From Aphelenchoides besseyi (Eukaryota; Nematoda; Chromadorea; Rhabditida; Aphelenchoididae): a DNA stretch of 64,000 bases. The stretch covers positions 5,642,001-5,706,000 of the forward strand of contig JAMPIQ010000003.1 of the NCBI GenBank assembly GCA_024699855.1, in the 5' to 3' direction. Below, piece after piece: positions 36,082 to 50,732 of the stretch (position 1 is the stretch's first letter; every line of letters starts with the position of its first letter). The position numbers and the translations under genes are program-made. Under the pieces are notes generated by a model. The model did not search any database and was not told where the DNA came from. It was given only the letters and a program-made list of their open reading frames with translations.

Positions 36082-36362
36082 ATGATGCTGCGAAACGACT
36101 CTTCAGCCGATGATGACATGCGACAAAACGAGGAGCAAACCGACTCTTCATTCATGGCTGATGTTTATGGTTTTAGGCCTCGTGATCATCACAAACGAAA
36201 TTCAGGTTTTAAGAGTTAGTTAGCTTGTTTGCGGAAAAAAGATTGAAGTCGGATGTTTCAGAAAAACCCATGGGTTTAAAACTTCAACTTACCGCTTCGC
36301 AGAACATGCCCATCGGTGATGCTGCAGGAGAATCCGGATGCCACATGTTCATGTGCTTTTAA
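36082..36362 (+). CDS. Small two-exon gene of unknown function
   Basis: An ATG at 36082 opens MMLRNDSSADDDMRQNEEQT, DSSFMADVYGFRPRDHHKRN, then a 56-nt intron and EKPMGLKLQLTASQNMPIGD, AAGESGCHMFMCF with stop at 36362. The exon frames join in phase. The product, about 75 residues, is hydrophilic and acidic then neutral, with no signal peptide and no family I know. It is divergent from the distal globin start at 35828, so they may share a promoter. It may also be the 5' part of a larger gene whose later exons I cannot see. Confidence 0.35.
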
Positions 36363-37133
36363 AGTGTGATGTGGTTCAATCACAACCAAAAAGACTTTTG
36401 AATTCAACGAACAGAAAACACGCATTTGATGAGCATCGTCTTCATCTCAACGGTTTCCGTTTGTGGCATTTAGAATGACAAATTGTCTTCGTTCACAAAT
36501 CTAATTTCTCTGCTTCGACATCCGCTGCCTCAAAGGTATCGTTCGAAGAAGACACGATTTCAAATGGTTATGCAAAACAACCTTTTTGATCGTTAGTGGC
36601 CTGCAAATGAACATTATTGTTCCCCAATGCTAGAACGACTTTATTAACGACATTCACGTTGTAAATGAACCAAACAATCTGGTTAATCAAAGAGCTCGTG
36701 AAAAAAAGAAAATTACCGAAAGAGAACGCACTTGCTTTCTTTCAACCACAAAGCCCTTTAATCGTCGATTGGTGCTTATTATGTAGAGACACAAACACGA
36801 TGAGTTCACCGAATAATTTAGGGGCTTCTCACAACGCAGCCAATCCGCTTCTGTTAACTTCCAATTCCTCCGTTCGTACATCATCTTTTTACATTTTTGG
36901 ATTCTAAGTTTCCTTCTATTTGAATACAAGTGATTAAATTTTTAACATTTATTTAACAGATACCAAACATTAAAATTTTCCAGGACGATTTACGGCCGGA
37001 AAAGCAATCTAACGAAAACAGACACAACAACTTGCGTTAAAAACGCAAAATAGGGATTGTGGCGATGGAATAGATAGGGCAAATAACATGCTGTTAAAAA
37101 GTGGCCAAACCGTGATCGCTCCGTTCCGATTGC
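36363..37133. other. Gap before eIF5A 3' end
   Basis: 771 bases without a supportable gene. An 80-codon frame at 36665-36907 has no recognisable domain. Confidence 0.4.
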
Positions 37134-38005
37134 TTAGTCTTTGTTAGCCATAGCTTTCCATCCGACTGAAATGAATGAAGACGATTAAATCACAGCTCGC
37201 ATACTTACGGATTTGTTCTTCACCACAAGCGGCGGTAACGGCAACCAAAATACCGGTCTCGTCCTTCTCAAATGCCTGCTTAATTTGATCACCGACTTCT
37301 CCTTCGGGCAAACGCAAATCGTCCTTGGTATCGCAAGTTTCCAAATCCATCAACGAAAGGAACCCGTCGTCACCAATTGAGAGCAACTAGAATCACCCTG
37401 TTATTTTGCTCTAAGCTATCAATTTTCGCTTATACTTTTTGACGAGCTCAGTTTACTTGTAAACATCAAAGTCAATCAGACGAAAATTACCCATAAAATT
37501 TAACATCATTGCTCATTTTCAAAATTGCTAACATTTTTCCTTTCTTCAATACAATTACCTGGTACTCTTTCTTCTTCACAACCGGAACGTCCATGTTGTG
37601 AGTACTCGGACAGATATCTTCCAATTTCTTGTTGGTGAAGATATCGATGGCGACCATGTGAACTTTGGCGTGACCGTGCTTGCCAGTCTTCGAGGTGCTC
37701 ATTTCAACAACCTAAGAACTCAGTTAACAGTAACATAATACCATTTAAAAAAAAGGTTTTTTCTATTTTGTTTGCTCAGTATAACATACAGTTGATCAAC
37801 ATTGGAGATCAGACGAAAATTACCCATGAAAACATCATTGCAAACTCGTATGTTTAAACAAAATTTAAGCGTACAGTCTTACCTTACATGGTCGTCCTTT
37901 GATCATAACGTACTCGTTCTTGCGAATAGCCGAACATTGCTTCGGATAAGTCGCACTGGCTCCGGAGTCGACGGTCGCAAAGTCGTGATCTTCGTGGTCC
38001 GACAT
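37134..38005 (-). CDS. EIF5A: Translation factor eIF5A
   Basis: This hypusine-containing factor promotes peptide-bond formation and elongation at difficult sequences. Exon 1 from 38005 reads [40 protein letters not shown]. Exon 2 has [20 protein letters not shown] with the Lys that becomes hypusine in TGKHGHA, then [13 protein letters not shown] and KKKEYQ. Exon 3 must begin [18 protein letters not shown], so the true donor is the GTAATT right after KKKEYQ, not the later one that the open frame reaches. [12 protein letters not shown] follows. A last exon after CATTTCAG reads [10 protein letters not shown] and stops at 37134. A 5' UTR intron is likely: a donor GTAAGT near 38290 and acceptor TTTTTCAG at 38029. 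Complete and normal length. Confidence 0.93.
37475..37494. repeat. EIF5A: 20-bp repeat copy in eIF5A intron 2
   Basis: ATCAGACGAAAATTACCCAT, identical to a copy in intron 1 at 37808. Confidence 0.8.
37808..37827. repeat. EIF5A: 20-bp repeat copy in eIF5A intron 1
   Basis: Exact copy of the 20-mer at 37475. On the gene strand both contain a GGGTAATTTTC donor-like core. Confidence 0.8.
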
Positions 38006-38612
38006 TCTGAGCGAAAGAGTAAAAGTCCCTGAAAAACAGAAGCCTAAAAGCTTTTCACGAAAATTCCGATCGATTTCTCTCCACGTTTAATTGAATTAAG
38101 TAAAGATGCGCAAAATACGGAGAAAGATTTTCATAATCACAACAAAACGAAAAGAAATAACCAGAATTGACAACTCATACGGAAAAATTCATTAGTCGCG
38201 TTGACGGAAATCGACCCAAACACGCGAAATCACTTCGTTCTCCCAATTGCAAACAGCAGAAAAATTTCGCTTGTAGACGGGACTTACCGTAAGCTCGCTC
38301 TTTTCCACTCGAAATCCAACTTCCATTCAAACAGCAATTTTGGTCGGCTGAGCCATCAATAAAATCTCTTAAAGAATAGTTGTAAATCGCTTAATCGAAA
38401 GTTTCGTTCAAAACGTGAATTTTAAATATTTCTTACAAAAAATTTTAATTCACCCAGTTATACTTCTGTATTCCAAATGAAAAAAAACTCGAAAAATTCT
38501 TAAAGACTCGTTTATTGATAAGTCAATCATTATATTAAGACAAATTGAAAGCATTGTTGTGGAATCAAATGGCGAGATGGAATGGTATTGAGGATAGTAT
38601 TAAGTCAGATCA
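38006..38612. promoter_or_regulatory. eIF5A promoter and 5' UTR intron
   Basis: Upstream of eIF5A on the minus strand: acceptor at 38029-38030, 5' UTR intron of about 250 bases, donor GTAAGTCCC near 38285-38290, then promoter up to the NVL stop at 38613. No other gene seen. Confidence 0.5.
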
Positions 38613-41410
<2,798 letters not shown>

Positions 41411-41427
41411 CAGTTACTGCATTCCAT

Positions 41428-42003
41428 AGGATGTCGCAGTTAAGTTGCCGATTTTGAAACGCTCATTTTTCACTCGTTCAGAACAGATTTAATGGGCTTT
41501 TTTTGTGCCCGATTGCAAATTTTATTTTGCTTCTAATCAATAGCTTTCTGAATTTTATCCTAGAAAGTGACGGAATTTTGATTTTGGCAAAATGAGCGTT
41601 TTTCTGCTCATTTTTTTCTTCGTGTTGCACAGTCGCATTTTGCATGCCTTGGCCGCTTCAACAAATGATGAACTGACCAACTGATGATTACGAATCTCTC
41701 TTGAAACTATCATCAATTTTAACGGCGCCGTGTTGAAATGTGAACAATGAATTCTTGAAAACTTTTCTGAGTAGCCAACTCTGTGAAGATTGAACGCACT
41801 GAAACAAGAGAGAAAACTGAGTAGAAAAAGCGCTTATTTTGCCAAAATCATAATTCCGACACTTTCCAAGACGATATTCAAAAGTATTTGATTGCAAACG
41901 AAATGATAAAAAATTTGCGACTGGACACAAAAAAGCGTATCGAAATCTGTTTAGAAACAATTGAGATGAGTCTTTCAAAGTCGGCAACTTGATTGGGACA
42001 CCT
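41428..42003. repeat. Foldback (inverted-repeat) element, about 575 bp
   Basis: The left arm (about 41428-41630) and the reverse complement of the right arm (about 41795-42003) align almost end to end at roughly 75 percent identity by eye. Shared blocks in order are AAGTTGCCGA-TTTGAAA, CTCAT, AACAGATTT, GCTTTTTTGTG, GCAAATTTT, GAATTTTAT/GAATATCGT, GAAAGTG, CGGAATT-TGATTTTGGC followed by AAAAT-AGCG, and TTTTTCT-CTCA. The spacer is about 165 bases. No coding capacity for a transposase is seen, so it looks like a MITE-like or foldback element, or a decayed inverted duplication. It starts 18 bases from the NVL first ATG. Confidence 0.8.
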
Positions 42004-42391
42004 TTTATTCTAACAAGTACAATCGATCTTATCGTTATGCCAAACATCGCCAAGTGTTTCAGGGATAGTTATCATGGCAAAGCGAATACATCGATTGTAA
42101 ATGTTAGAATACAATGCGAAGACTTGCCTGTTCGTTGTGTTGGGTGGAGCATAAAATAGAAAAACAATTAGTTTGATTTTATTGACTATTAGATTGATAT
42201 TTTCGACAGCCACAATCTATGGTTTGCTAAAACGGCGAAAATGCGAAAACGAATAGCAATCGGTAACAAATCAATCTAATGGTCAATACAATCAAACAAG
42301 AAAAACCAACTCGAAACGTATTGTGGCAAGTGTTGCATGTTTGCATGAGCGTGTGTTCGTTTATCGTGTAGAATTGCCACACGGGATGAGC

Positions 42392-42412
42392 GTATCGAGT
42401 TTGAATCGATAC
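42392..42412. repeat. Perfect 7-7-7 hairpin
   Basis: GTATCGA, loop GTTTGAA, TCGATAC. On the minus strand the loop reads TTCAAAC, resembling a tRNA T-arm, but no acceptor stem or A box accompanies it. Confidence 0.6.
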
Positions 42413-42459
42413 ACTCGGCGAACTCATGTTATTAAGGGGTATAATGTGAGACATTAAAC

Positions 42460-42960
42460 CTAAATCGAATGTTGAAAAGTACGGAGAGTTGCAGGGACAG
42501 AACGCGAACCCGAAAAAGCGCAGTGCAACGCGACTACCAAGCAAATGGAAACTCGGCAAAAGGGCGGTACGCGAGCAGTGGCGACTCGCCGTTCACGATG
42601 TCGTTCGACTGCTCGGGCAGCGGTCAGCTCTCGCCCAAATGGATGGACATTAGGAGGCTCTTTGGGTCGCTGGGTTGAGAGTCGGACGCGTCGGTCTGTG
42701 CGAAACAACTCCGTCAGCGCGCTCCGAACGTTCCGTTCGCTCTCTTTCCCCTTCACTGTGGGGTCTGTGGGTCGCAGCAAACAGACCGCGCGGTCGGTCA
42801 CACAAAACGTTCACGACCATCGCAACCAAACCACACGAATGACCAACAGGAAAAGCGGGAAAGGCGGACGCAAATCGTGACACAGAAAAGGACGCTGACC
42901 ATCTAGCATTTGCCCGCGAGCCATGAGAACGATATGAATGGAGAAGATGGAAGAACAAAA
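42460..42960. promoter_or_regulatory. GC- and CpG-rich block of unknown role
   Basis: About 500 bases much richer in GC and CpG than the surroundings. Three overlapping frames over 100 codons on both strands are a by-product of few AT-rich stops. No domain is recognised in any of them. It could be a promoter of an unseen transcript or a conserved regulatory block. Confidence 0.4.
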
Positions 42961-43294
42961 AGGGTTATATTGCCTAAGAAAATGATCACTCTTAGAGTCG
43001 ATAGCAAAGACCGACAAATAGCTTTCGAGCACAAAAACGGAAAGCTGCGAAAAATAGGCAACTGTGCGAATTTGGGGCTCAACGTGCGAGGCAGTCGATC
43101 GTTTTTGGAAATCGGGCGGGCGATTCGAACGAAAATTATATCATAAGAAAGAAATCGAACAATTCTTGGTAATAACGGTGATCAACTGTGAAGTTTGTTT
43201 TATTAGATCTTTTAATCAATGTTGCAAATGACTTTATCGTGTTTATATTAATCCCCGCCCTATCCGCTCCGTGGCATTCAAAATTTTTTGTCAC

Positions 43295-43638
43295 TCACTT
43301 GTTGTGTTTTGACTGTTTCTTTGTTCGTTTCATATCCAAATAATCGACATCGGGAAACTCGCGCTGCATCAACGAGCGGACCATGTTCAAGAAAACAGCT
43401 TCTTTCTGTCGTGCAAATCGACTAAATTCGCTTTCTAAGAGTACGTGCTTTTCGATTATTTACCTATCGGCCAACCGCAACTCGGCAGCCATCGACTCAA
43501 TGTCGATAATATCCTCGTTTTCCGCAACATACTAAAATTTAGAATGAAACATCAAGATATCGTCGTGGTATTCGAACTCACCGTTTCAATTCGTTTCTTC
43601 AATAATCCATCACCGGAAAACCGAAATTGTCGTTTCAT
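43295..43638 (-). CDS. Small conserved-looking protein, unknown family
   Basis: Three minus-strand exons join in phase. The first is an ATG at 43638 with MKRQFRFSGDGLLKKRIET. After a 50-nt intron comes YVAENEDIIDIESMAAELRL then AD. After a 33-nt intron the last exon has SEFSRFARQKEAVFLNMVRS, LMQREFPDVDYLDMKRTKKQ and SKHNK, with stop at 43295. About 87 residues, charged and helical, ending in a Lys-rich tail. No ORF of useful length shows it because the introns are in the way. I do not recognise the family. The strong splice signals and low stop density argue it is real. The second acceptor choice (after AGAAAG) is set by frame. Confidence 0.55.
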
Positions 43639-43984
43639 TTCACCGTCTCAAAACACTAGTTATTAGAAATCTGTAAACTTCTAATCGTTCGTAGAGTTGG
43701 ATATCAACTAAGAGCAAAGATATACAAATTGAACGTACAAAAACGTTCCATTCAAATCAATCAATTATGTTTCATGTTTTTAGTTTATTTTCTCTTAAAA
43801 CCAAACGCTTTCGGTTATAACGGCACAATCGTATGTAAATAGGCGCATGAAAAAAATGGTCAATGATTATAGAAAAATTTAAGTAGAACAGGAAAAGAAT
43901 AACTTAGCAGACGACAATCAAATGTACATTAAAGGCGGGTATCATTGTAAGCGAATAGAACCAAAAGTAGAGAGCATAAATGTA
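43639..43984. other. Gap between small gene and SSBP
   Basis: 346 bases of AT-rich sequence: promoter of the small gene and 3' flank of SSBP. Nothing else seen. Confidence 0.4.
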
Positions 43985-45661
43985 TCAGTTGTTCATAAAA
44001 TCGCTTATCAAACTGTGTTTTATTTTCGAGATTTCCGCGTTTACCGACTCATCGTCACCATTCGTATGAGTGCTTTGTTGAAAGTCGAGAATCGCGTTTT
44101 CGCTCTGAGAATTCGGAGTCAATTCGGCACCATAAGATTGCGGTGCTGATTGAACGGGTTGACTCGATGCATTAACCGAATTCGGCGCGTTGATTTGCGA
44201 TTGAACCGATCCAGGGCCATTGTTGTGACTTCCAGGACCATATTGAAGTGGAGTACCACTGTTCATATGACCAACTCCATGAACGGAAGCAGGCGACTGT
44301 TTCAGTTCGGAGTTTCCGTCTCCACCATTTAGCAACGACGAAAGTGATCCGTTGTTCATGGAATTGTTGTCGGGTGGTGCAGACGAATTCATATTTCCAT
44401 GTGTTGAACCGACACTCGATGGACCATTGATGTTGTTCGCACCAAGTGGTGGTACGCTTCCAACAGCACCAATACTTGCTGGTCCAGCAGCCGAAGAGCT
44501 TGTCGGTGTTCCTGCACCGCATGGATCGTTCATCATCATTGGAAACTGTAAAAGGTAAGATTGAAAAGTTCGTTGAACTTCTCCAATACCTGTGGGTTCA
44601 TACCGGGCATCATTCCCATTTGAAAACGCGGATCATGAGCCGGATTATTCGGATCCATCGGTCCATTCATCGATGGTCCAGGCCCATTCATTGGCGCACC
44701 ATTTTGCATCATCGACGTATTCTGAAAATCGCGTAAAAAACAACAAAATTTCAAGACTAACCGGGAATGTCGGTGTCGTTGGCGATTCCAAATATTGATT
44801 CCGGTACATTGGTCTCATCGGTCCCATACTAGAAGCAAATGGCATTCCACGTGGTGCGCCCATTCGTGCGGGGACTGGCATCATTCGTGGATCAAAGGCC
44901 GCAGGATTCGGTGGAAAACCACCTTGCGGCATTACTGGTCGAGTCATCGGGAACCGTTGCATTGGCACGGGAAAGTTCGGTTGATATCCTATAAAAGTAA
45001 TGATAAAAATTATCAGTTAAAACGAAACAAACCAGGCACAGGTGATGCTTGAGTCGAGGGATTTGATTGATTTCGATAGAAGTTGTTCATCATTATAGGG
45101 TCCATTCCATGCGGAGTCATGGGCATTGGTCCAGTTCCGGGAGTAAACTAAAAGAAAAGATAACCACATGATATTGAACGAAAGACTTACAGATGGCATT
45201 CCGTTGACTCCATAAGAATAAAACTAAAACAAAAGAAACTGAATTGCACGAAAAAAAATTTTCTCACCGTGTCGGCAAACGCTTTGGCTTCTTGTGTGGC
45301 GTCGCCCTTTTCTCGTCGGTCTGGAGTTGCCGAATAAATGTCCCAAAAGACTCTGAAAAAAAGACTGTTCAATAAAAAAATCAAAAAAAGAATTTTACAT
45401 CCACCAGTTGTATAGGAATCCGGGCGCATTCGTTGGCGACAGTTGAGAAACATCGGGCAAACCGGCTACCTCGGATTTGAACATCTCCGCTGCCTTTTGC
45501 GCACCATTTTGATGCAAGTATTCGTAAACATAACTTGCTAATCTAAACGAATTTGTAACAAAAAAAAAGATGGAGCAAACTCACTTGTTCTTCGCCTCCA
45601 CTTCATTTTGCGACATCGCTGGGGTTTGTTGGCCTTTCCGTTGTGTTGGCTGTTGGTACAT
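43985..45661 (-). CDS. SSBP3: SSBP/Ssdp transcription cofactor (LDB1 partner)
   Basis: This nuclear cofactor binds LDB1/Chip and stabilises LIM-homeodomain complexes. The N-terminal LUFS/LisH domain is intact: LASYVYEYLHQNGAQKAAEM, FKSEVAGLP, NAPGFLYNWW, then VFWDIYSATPDRREKG and EAKAFADT. The rest is the family's low-complexity Pro/Gly/Met/Asn region (MTPHGMDPIMMNNFYRNQ, MTRPVMPQGGFPPNP, RMGAPRGMPFASSMGPM). It ends with an acidic patch (NGDDESVNAEISKIKH) at 43985. The ATG chosen at 45661 (MYQQPTQRKG) precedes the LUFS by about 25 residues. The exon is open upstream of it after an acceptor (AACTTTCAG), so a further 5' exon is possible. Vertebrate SSBP2/3/4 cannot be told apart. Confidence 0.85.
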
Positions 45662-46848
45662 GACAGCTCTACCAAGTTGATCGCATTCCTCGTCTGAAAG
45701 TTGCAAAAAATCAATTCAAAGTCCGCCGAAAAACACACGCAAAAATCGCGCTGAACACGGAAAAACGCCGGTTCACACGAAGCTGCCGATTCGCGCAACT
45801 TACAAACGCGGGAGGACGAGTTGATAGGAGACAAAACCCACGCGACATTAAACGACCGGCGATTGTTCAGCGACATTAATTCGTTTGGCCAAATTTTGCC
45901 ACCCGCCTGCAATTTTTCGACCAAGAGGAATGGCTAAAAATTTGACGACGATTGCGACACGACGTCCGGTTTAAAAACCTTATTCACAAAAAAAATTTAC
46001 AACAGACGACCCAAAAGTCTTCACAGCGGCCAAACATATCTTTCGTGTTTCTCAACCATGCAAAAATCCCCTCTCGCGCCTCTCTCCTCAGTCTTTGCCC
46101 CTTTTTCCCTCCCAATTCCGAGCGGACAAAAATTGTCCGGCTTTGCCTTTCTTTCCCAGCTGCCATCTTCTTTTCGTTCGCTCGGTCGGGAAGCTGTTCT
46201 CTGGCGAAAACTATGCTGTGACGACTTTCAGCCCTCACTCTTTTCCGCTTGCCCCGACGAATTGCTCCTCTCGTTTGCACCTAACAAGAGGACTCCGGTA
46301 GAGCCGCTTGTAATTACAAAAGGGATTGCACGTTTATTTCACGGTTTTCTGATAAAATAGCTGCTAACAAATTTACACGGTAGTAAACTCCAGTGCAACA
46401 TTGCATTTTAAACGTTAGTAACATTTTCAAAATACGAATGTTTTGTGCACTTACGATCTATTACAATATCTAAATAAACAAATGTATGTTGATGAAAGAA
46501 CAAATATTGGCTTATAGTAGTAATCAAATACCACATTAATCTTAGTTTTGTTTGCAACTGAAAACAATCATCACAATTGTTGCAGAAAAATGATATCAAC
46601 CGTCTGATTCATTTCTACGTATTGAGTCAATCAATGGTTTGCAATATCATACCATTTAGCAATTATACCTACTTGTTCACTGTACAGCGGAAAGATTTGA
46701 TTTTGAGTTTCAATAAGAATGTTTGGTTGATTGCATGTTGTGGCTAAGTGGAAAATTTATTCGTGTTACATTGTTTGCCAACATTTTTGATTCGTGGTAC
46801 AAAAGAACGAAGAGAACGATGTGTTTACGTAAATTTGGCTAGCAGTCT
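45662..46848. promoter_or_regulatory. Divergent region SSBP / glucuronyltransferase
   Basis: This 1.2 kb region probably contains 5' untranslated exon(s) of SSBP (45700-45950). It has an inverted repeat CGGACAA-AAA-TTGTCCG near 46123-46140 and TC-rich stretches around 46070-46170. Open frames on both strands (45984-46280, 46058-46360) lack domains. Confidence 0.4.
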
Positions 46849-48031
46849 ATGTTACGAACGAGCGGCAAAATGAACGATCAAATGTTGCCAAAGATATTGA
46901 TCGCTCTTGGCTTGTTCATGTTTTTCCAAATGATCGTTTTCTGGGGTCGATTGGCGGAAATGGGAGACGACAAAATGACATTGGAAGCTCAAGTCGATAC
47001 GTTGAAGCGCAAAAAAGATTCTCTCGATCACAAGTTGGTGGAGTTGGAACGTGAAAAACATCGTATGGAATTGAAATTGGAAAAATTGGATTTTCAGTAA
47101 GTTTAATTTTTTTTACATTGAACTGCTTTTTTAGAATTCGTGACTTATTGCCGTTGACCAAGAATCGTCTTCATTTACCCATGATATTCTTCATCACTCC
47201 GACAAAACGTCGTCCTGCTCAAAAAGCGGATTTAATTCGTTTGTATCAAACTCTTTCGTACGTTCCAAATCTCTATTGGATTGTGGTCGAAGATGCGGAA
47301 CAACCGTCGTCGGCGATTGACGAGATTTTGGCTCGTACACGACTTAAGTCCGTTCATTTAAGTGCTCTAACTCCTCCGCAAAAACGACTCCGTGACAAGG
47401 ATCCAAATTGGCGTTTACCGCGTGGTGTTATTCAACGGAATACAGCTTTGAAGTGGATTCGGTATGATCCAAGAGATTGTTAAACATAACAATTGAGTTT
47501 AAGCTCAAATTTTGGTACTTTGCATAACGGTGTGGTATTCTTCGGCGATGATGACAACGTTTACGATTGGCGACTTTTCGAGCAAATTCGAAGTGTTAGC
47601 AAGATTGGAGTTTGGCCCGTTGGATTAGTTGGTGGTTTGTTAGTGGAAACTCCATTGCTTACAAACGGAAACATCGTTGGATTCAGTTCAATTTGGAAGA
47701 AAGAACGACCGTTTCCAATCGACATGGCCGCTTTCGCTGTGAACCTGACGATCGTTAATGAGCATCCCGAAGCAGAATTCTCGTATGATGTGCCGCGTGG
47801 TTATCAGGTTTGATTTTCTTTTCGTTCAATAAACGAATCTTTTTCCAGGAATCACATTTTTTAACTGGACTCGGACTCAAACGTTCTGACCTCGAACCGA
47901 AAGCTGAATTTTGTACAAAAGTTTACGTTTGGCATACGAGAACGGAAACGCCAACATTACATACAACCGAAAAAGATAAATTCAATAACTTCACACTACT
48001 CAACGATCTTGAACGGCAAGCGCTAGTTTAA
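46849..48031 (+). CDS. B3GAT3: Beta-1,3-glucuronyltransferase of proteoglycan linker synthesis (B3GAT family)
   Basis: This type II Golgi enzyme transfers GlcA to galactose; in nematodes the ortholog acts on the Xyl-Gal-Gal linker. The start at 46849 gives a short cytosolic tail, then a membrane anchor (LIALGLFMFFQMIVFWG) and a coiled-coil stem (KRKKDSLDHKLVELEREKH). The catalytic domain has IFFITPTKRRPAQKADLIRL, LYWIVVEDAEQPSS, PRGVIQRNTALKWIR, the metal-binding FFGDDDNVYDWRLFEQIR (DDD), VWPVGLVGGL, FPIDMAAFAVN and the end region ETPTLHTTEKDK. About 350 residues, four exons, all family motifs present. Assignment to B3GAT3 (sqv-8-like) over B3GAT1/2 is by likelihood only. Confidence 0.88.
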
Positions 48032-48195
48032 ATACGACCGGTTCTTTTTACTTTTTTTTGCATAATTTTCATTACAACAACATTCCTTCGAATTTTATCA
48101 CGGGTTTCTCAACCGTAGGTTCTAGATTGCATAATTGTGTCAAAACATACTATCTGGTTGCTTGTTAAAATTTCGTGCTGATTTCTTGTACAATG

Positions 48196-48201
48196 AATAA
48201 A
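48196..48201 (+). terminator. Poly(A) signal of the glucuronyltransferase gene
   Basis: AATAAA about 165 bases after the stop at 48031. Confidence 0.45.
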
Positions 48202-48288
48202 TCCGATTTATAAGTTTGTATATTCGTTACTTAAAGGTTTCTATCGTCCTGTAGCTACATTAGAGACTTGAAAAGTGCGAGTTCCAAG

Positions 48289-48300
48289 CTTCAATTTTAG
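48289..48300 (+). promoter_or_regulatory. Acceptor-like site before YJU2B ATG
   Basis: TTCAATTTTAG ends 11 bases before ATG 48312. Confidence 0.45.
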
Positions 48301-48311
48301 CAACAAGCAAC

Positions 48312-49540
48312 ATGGGTGAACGGAAAGGTTTGTTTCTTGGTGTTATTGTCAAACAACAGCATTTTAGGACAAAACTTCTACTATCCGCCGGATTTTAACT
48401 ACAAGGTCCACGGCAATTTAAATCGCTACCATGGAACACATGCACTTCGTGAACGCGCAAAGAAGATCAAAGATGGTATTATCGTCATACGGTAACTTTC
48501 TTCGCTTAAGCATTTCTTATAACTTTTGTTTTAGGTTCGAAATGCCATTCAATGTCTGGTGTTTGGGATGCAAAAATCGTGAGTGATTTTCAATATGAAA
48601 ACCGTAAATTTCATTTTAGACGTGGCCATGGGTGTAAGATACAATGCAGAAAAAAAGAAAGTTGGAAACTACTACACAACGCCGATCCACGAATTTCGAA
48701 TGAAATGTCATTTATGTGACAATTACTATACAATACGAACAGATCCCAAGGTTTAGCAAAATATCAACACTATTATATGTGTACGTTTAGAATTTTGACT
48801 ATGAATTGGTTGATGGATTGGCGAGACAAGAAATCCGTTTTGATCCCGCCGATGTCGACAATTTACCGGCCGTGGATCGTAATTTTGCACAGAAATTGGC
48901 CGGCGATGCGATGTTTAAAGCGGAACACGTACGAGACGACAAAACGAAGTCTCAGAGTGCTGATGGTCAAATTGTAAAATTGGAGCATATACAAGAACGA
49001 ATGAAAGATGCATACAGTGCTAATTGTGATCTAAGACGACAATTTAGAGTCAGTTTGTATTGCCCACTAACTCTAATAGTTATGTTTAGATGGAAAAGAA
49101 GCATTTGAATGAAATACGGGCATCAGATTCTGAAATGCAAAAACGATTGTCGTTTGAAACAGTACCACTTTTACCCTCTAAAAACGAAGACAAAACAATG
49201 GCTCAGCGTATGCTCAGACTAAAAGATGTCAAAAGTCAGTTCAACTTTTCATTTCGGTCTTAATCACTTGTCAATTTTAGCTTTGGAAGAACGTCAAAAA
49301 GAAGTTCGTGATCGTTTGACCAAAGAATCGATTTTCAAACCTCGATCATCATCCGCTAATTCAAAAGCTCGATTGAAGATTTACGCGACAAAAGAACCGT
49401 CTACATCCTCTTCGTCTTTACTGCATAGTCAAAGTCTTGTGAAGAAACGTCCGTCAACGTCTACCGAATCAAAACCAACCGAAATACCCACGGTTCTATC
49501 ATCGTTAGTTGATTATGAGAGTGATGATTCTTCAACGTAA
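48312..49540 (+). CDS. YJU2B: YJU2/CWC16-family splicing protein (CCDC130)
   Basis: This is a spliceosome-associated CWC16 family protein. MGERKGQNFYYPPDFNYK and HGNLNRYHGTHALRERAKK match CCDC130 rather than YJU2 itself. Then come IVIRFEMPFNVWCLGCKNHV, MGVRYNAEKKKVGNYYTTPI, FRMKCHLCDNYYTIRTDP, with the zinc-binding CxxC pairs (CLGC, CHLC), and FDYELVDGLARQEIRFDP. The C-terminal half is charged and coiled (HIQERMKDAYSANCDLRRQF, EERQKEVRDRLTKE), then Ser-rich, ending LVDYESDDSST; the vertebrate protein also ends near DYSDSE. Several short introns. The poly(A) signal is at 49577. The gene converges with DIMT1, 45 bases between stops. Confidence 0.92.
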
Positions 49541-49585
49541 AAAACTTTACTGTTTACTAACAATAACAACAACAGAAATAAATGT

Positions 49586-50732
<1,147 letters not shown>

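Noticed and set aside
37487..37560. eIF5A exon 2 extension ([18 protein letters not shown]) as coding
   Set aside because: The conserved eIF5A sequence requires KKKEYQ to join LLSIGDDGF, so this stretch is intron.
42380..42420. tRNA-like T-arm on the minus strand (7-base loop TTCAAAC in a stem)
   Set aside because: No matching acceptor stem, D-arm or A box in the right distance; more likely a simple hairpin.
42545..42880. 111-codon plus-strand Arg-rich frame in the GC-rich block
   Set aside because: Frames of similar length exist on the opposite strand; high GC alone explains them.
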